A stretch of 33,672 nt of DNA from Deltaproteobacteria bacterium (lineage in GTDB: Bacteria; Desulfobacterota; Binatia; UBA9968; JAJDTQ01), in contig JAPOPM010000217.1 in assembly GCA_026712905.1 (NCBI GenBank), positions 1 to 33,672 of the forward strand, in the 5' to 3' direction. Position 1 is the first letter of the stretch. Each line of letters starts with the position of its first letter. Of the stretch, positions 31,844 to 33,672 are shown piece after piece. The position numbers and the translations under genes are program-made. The notes under the pieces are model-generated. The model was not told the DNA's origin and did not search any database. It worked only from the letters and a program-made list of their open reading frames with translations.

Positions 31844-32175
31844 CGACTGGAGAGAAAAAACGGAGCGCCGTTGTCGAGGGCAAAGCCGGAGGCGTTCTTT
31901 GAGTAACCGTTCCGGGAAACATGCATGAGGACGGCGTTGTGTTTGAGCAACTCACGCGCGGCCTCGAGCTTGTTCAAGTCTTCGCGCATCTTTCGTATCC
32001 CGACTGGACGGCCGTAGTCAGCGCATTCGACGAGGATTACTTTTCGTACGAGTCCTTGAGTCTCTTCTGCGCGCACGTCTATTTCACTGTGGTTGATTTC
32101 GACACTGACGTCGACCTTGTGCCCAGTTACGCGAAATAGATGGGCTACCTCTTTGGCCAAAGGCGTTTTGTCCAT
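31840..32175 (-). CDS. PD-(D/E)XK-like restriction endonuclease domain, separate ORF before the NACHT gene
   Basis: The product has 111 residues from ATG 32175, with AGGTGA five bases upstream. It reads VTGHKVDVSVEINHSEIDVR, then KVILVECADYGRPVGIRKM and VLMHVSRNGYSKNASGFALD. This is the Mrr-like PD-(D/E)XK pattern D...(hydrophobic)EC(K), but the catalytic Lys is Ala in VECAD. Such domains are usually the N-terminal effectors of NACHT proteins. The frame ends at TGA 31840-31842. On the coding strand six T lie at 31860-31855, and a -1 shift there would give PFFSLQSLTYRLVNFDSY, running smoothly into the NACHT protein. The piece may therefore be the N-terminus of a frameshifted fusion. Confidence 0.6.
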   Translation of the reverse strand: MDKTPLAKEVAHLFRVTGHKVDVSVEINHSEIDVRAEETQGLVRKVILVECADYGRPVGIRKMREDLNKLEAARELLKHNAVLMHVSRNGYSKNASGFALDNGAPFFLSSR

Positions 32176-32359
32176 AGCTGTCACCTGTCAAGCACGATGA
32201 TTCGGCAAGAAACTCCCTTGTGTGGCGCTGCTGCTTCGTAGGGCGCTAAGTTGCAACGAGCGTATCTGGGTCCGTAACCCATATGTGCACAAAACGACAC
32301 ATGGATATCGAATAGCAATATCATCGGTGTCGCGCAAGTACACGCGCTCTCCCGAGTGA

Positions 32360-32597
32360 TGTGGTCCCGGAAAATCGGACAGGTTGCTAAGGTGTATTCC
32401 ACCGACCGAGGGAGGGATACGCGATGAGCACACGACGACGGTTCAGCGGGGATTTCAAGGCGAAGGTGGCACTGGAGGCGGTACGCAGGGAGAAGACGAC
32501 CCAGGAGATCGCTGTGCGGCACAAGATCCACCCGAACCAGGTGAGCACGTGGAAGGAGCGAGCGGTGGAGGGGATGATTTTGGCCAAAGCGCTCAAG
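32360..32597 (+). mobile_element. IS3-family element A, left end with truncated orfA
   Basis: A left inverted repeat starting TGTGGTCCCGGAAAATCGG is seen at 32360, followed by orfA. The element is interrupted at about 32577-32597 by a second IS3-type end in the same direction. The rest of element A is outside the window or lost. Confidence 0.65.
32424..32597 (+). pseudogene. IS3-family orfA (helix-turn-helix part), truncated
   Basis: MSTRRRFSGDFKAKVALEAV, then KTTQEIAVRHKIHPNQVSTW and KERAVEGM, is the N-terminal helix-turn-helix of IS3 orfA proteins. Similarity stops after residue 51 (about 32576); complete orfA is about 95-100 residues. The frame runs on to 32723 through foreign DNA. GGGAGG precedes the ATG. 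Confidence 0.8.
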
Positions 32598-33111
32598 TGG
32601 TGGCCTTGCCCGGGATTGGAGGACAGGTTGGTTAAGCTGCCCGTGCCATCCGCTCGAAGCCTGCTGGTGTCTGGTAGCCGAGGGTGGAGTGGCGAGGTTG
32701 CCGATTGTAGAACACCTCGATGAACTCGAAGATCGCGGCCCTTGCCTCGGCTGGACTGGGGTAGTCGGCCTGGTGGATGAGCTCGGTCTTCAGCGTAGCA
32801 AAGAAGCTCTCCACGACGGCGTTGTCCCAGCAGTTGGCGCGCCGGCTCCGACCTTCTCCGTTTCCGTTTCTGCATCGCAGCACCTCATCATCAAGGTGTT
32901 GCGACGACCAGTTGAATTCAACTTGACTGCCGCGGTCAGAGTGATGCACCAGCAGCTCGGGCCGAAGCCGGTGGGTCAGAGCCATGCCCAAGGCGTTCAA
33001 CGCGAGTCCCCGTATGAGGCGATTCGACATCGCCCATCCGACCACCCGGCGCGAGTACAGGTCAAGCACCACCGCCAGGTACACCCAGCTACCGCGCGTC
33101 CACACGTAGGT
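32598..33111 (-). mobile_element. IS3-family element B, right end, interrupted by a group II intron
   Basis: The right end lies at about 32598-32601. Read inward on the plus strand it goes TGGCCTTGCCCGGGATTGG, then AGGACAGGTTGGTTAA, similar in pattern to the left end of element A. Its orfB runs on the minus strand up to the intron boundary at 33111/33112. Confidence 0.6.
32632..33111 (-). pseudogene. IS3-family orfB transposase, 3' exon (rve integrase core)
   Basis: The frame starts at the intron boundary with TYVWTRGSWVYLAVVLDLYS, then HHSDRGSQV (second Asp of the DDE motif) and CWDNAVVESFFATLKTEL (the Glu). The end is RQPRHSTLGYQTPAGFERMA, as in IS3 orfB. The first Asp (in DITY) lies upstream, beyond the intron. 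The stop is TAA at 32632-32634. Splicing of the intron would be needed to make a full transposase. Confidence 0.85.
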
Positions 33112-33672
33112 GTAGGGGTCGGACCGGAGCGCCCTGTCGTCTTTCGAGCGATGGGTTTCTCCGGCCCGCCCTCCGAACCGGACATGCGACTCTCACCGCA
33201 TCCGGCTCTCCATGTGCTCATACCGTTACATCGGTTCAGCTTCGTCTGCATCGCGAGTACTCGTGACTCCGCCTCGATCAGGCCAAGCCATGAAGCACCG
33301 GTATTCACCAGCGTCCTCCTCGTTTTGCATTGAAGCCGTGAGCACACTGGACCCCTTCGCCATGTACACGGCTTTCCCGTGCTCGGACTACTACGGGTCC
33401 TCCGCCCCACTCCGCCGTCATCAACCGGCGACAGGTCTTCCCCACCGTGTTGGCAGGGACCAACGGAGTGGTTCCCACGTTCACTCTCGAACCCTTCAAC
33501 GGGGTCGGTGCCCAGCTATGCCCCTGCAACTTCGCCACGGCTACGCCGCAGTCCTTCACCGTGGCCTCCCGGCCGGCGACATCTACCAGCCCAGGAGTTC
33601 CCGACTGGACAGGCCCGTCGGGTGCGCGTTGCAACCCAGCCCTTATCTGTCAGGTTGGAGCTGGTGGTTCGT
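33112..33672 (-). ncRNA. Group II intron, 3' part (5' end outside window), maturase ORF almost wholly missing
   Basis: The visible 561 nt include domain V (33175-33208) and a domain VI whose stem pairs CCGGAG with CTCCGG. The branch-point A is at 33119, eight bases from a 3' end reading ACCCCTAC. The 3' boundary was placed at 33112 because the IS3 orfB frame resumes there. Upstream of domain V, only a short piece resembling the N-terminus of an intron-encoded protein is left (RVLAMQTKLNR, about 33225-33270). A usual maturase of over 1 kb is absent. An intact copy would need maturase supplied in trans. Confidence 0.8.
33175..33208 (-). ncRNA. Group II intron domain V
   Basis: On the minus strand, 34 nt form the canonical hairpin. 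The outer 8-bp stem is GAGCCGGA/TCCGGTTC with the AGC catalytic triad, there is a two-base TG bulge, the inner 6-bp stem is TGCGGT/GTCGCA, and the tetraloop is GAGA, a GNRA type. No other feature of bacterial DNA explains this layout. Confidence 0.93.

Noticed and set aside
32181..32531. 116-codon minus-strand frame over the left end of IS3 element A
   Set aside because: It overlaps the inverted repeat and orfA, and its translation matches no family I know.

Overview
The window is high-GC bacterial chromosomal DNA in three blocks. A conserved core block (about 7.09 to 29.38 kb) lies between two accessory blocks, and each core/accessory border is a tRNA gene whose 3' end faces the accessory DNA: tRNA-Ala(CGC) at 7087-7162 on the minus strand and tRNA-Leu(CAA) at 29290-29376 on the plus strand. 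The core carries larC, bioF-bioA-bioD, clpB, hisC, a CNNM/CorC-type membrane protein followed by a LuxR-type regulator, a full set of coenzyme F420 genes (cofG, cofH, cofD, cofC, cofE and an F420:NADPH oxidoreductase), an ACMSD-like amidohydrolase, a glutathione transferase, a UbiD-family decarboxylase and a Trm112-like protein. This content, the high GC and the dispersed hairpin repeats suggest an uncultured Deltaproteobacteria- or Tectomicrobia-like bacterium. That taxonomic guess is inference only.

Left accessory block (1-7086). An IS5-family element enters from the left edge and has cut a DUF1156-type (COG1743) adenine DNA methylase, leaving its C-terminal half. After it come a BrnT-like toxin gene with a one-base frameshift, its intact BrnA-like antitoxin gene, a possible scrap of a DUF488 gene, and an intact 1099-residue DUF499 ATPase with an N-terminal Swt1-type HEPN domain. 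DUF1156 methylases and DUF499 ATPases are known neighbours in putative anti-phage systems, so this looks like a damaged defence locus. A DUF932-like gene ends the block next to the tRNA.

Right accessory block (29377-33672). A bacterial NACHT ATPase with pentapeptide repeats is preceded by a small PD-(D/E)XK-like ORF in another frame, overlapping it by four bases. A run of six T in the coding strand just before the overlap would, with a -1 shift, join the two into one nuclease-NACHT protein. Beyond it is a nest of mobile DNA: the 5' part of one IS3-family element, the 3' part of a second IS3 element in the opposite orientation, and inside its orfB the 3' end of a group II intron with a complete domain V but almost no maturase ORF.

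Small repeats are scattered through the core: a REP/REPIN-like family built on a CCCGC/GCGGG hairpin at about 8.5, 12.0, 22.6 and 28.8 kb, and a 163-bp MITE with perfect 31-bp terminal inverted repeats directly after the F420:NADPH oxidoreductase gene, which takes its stop codon from the element.
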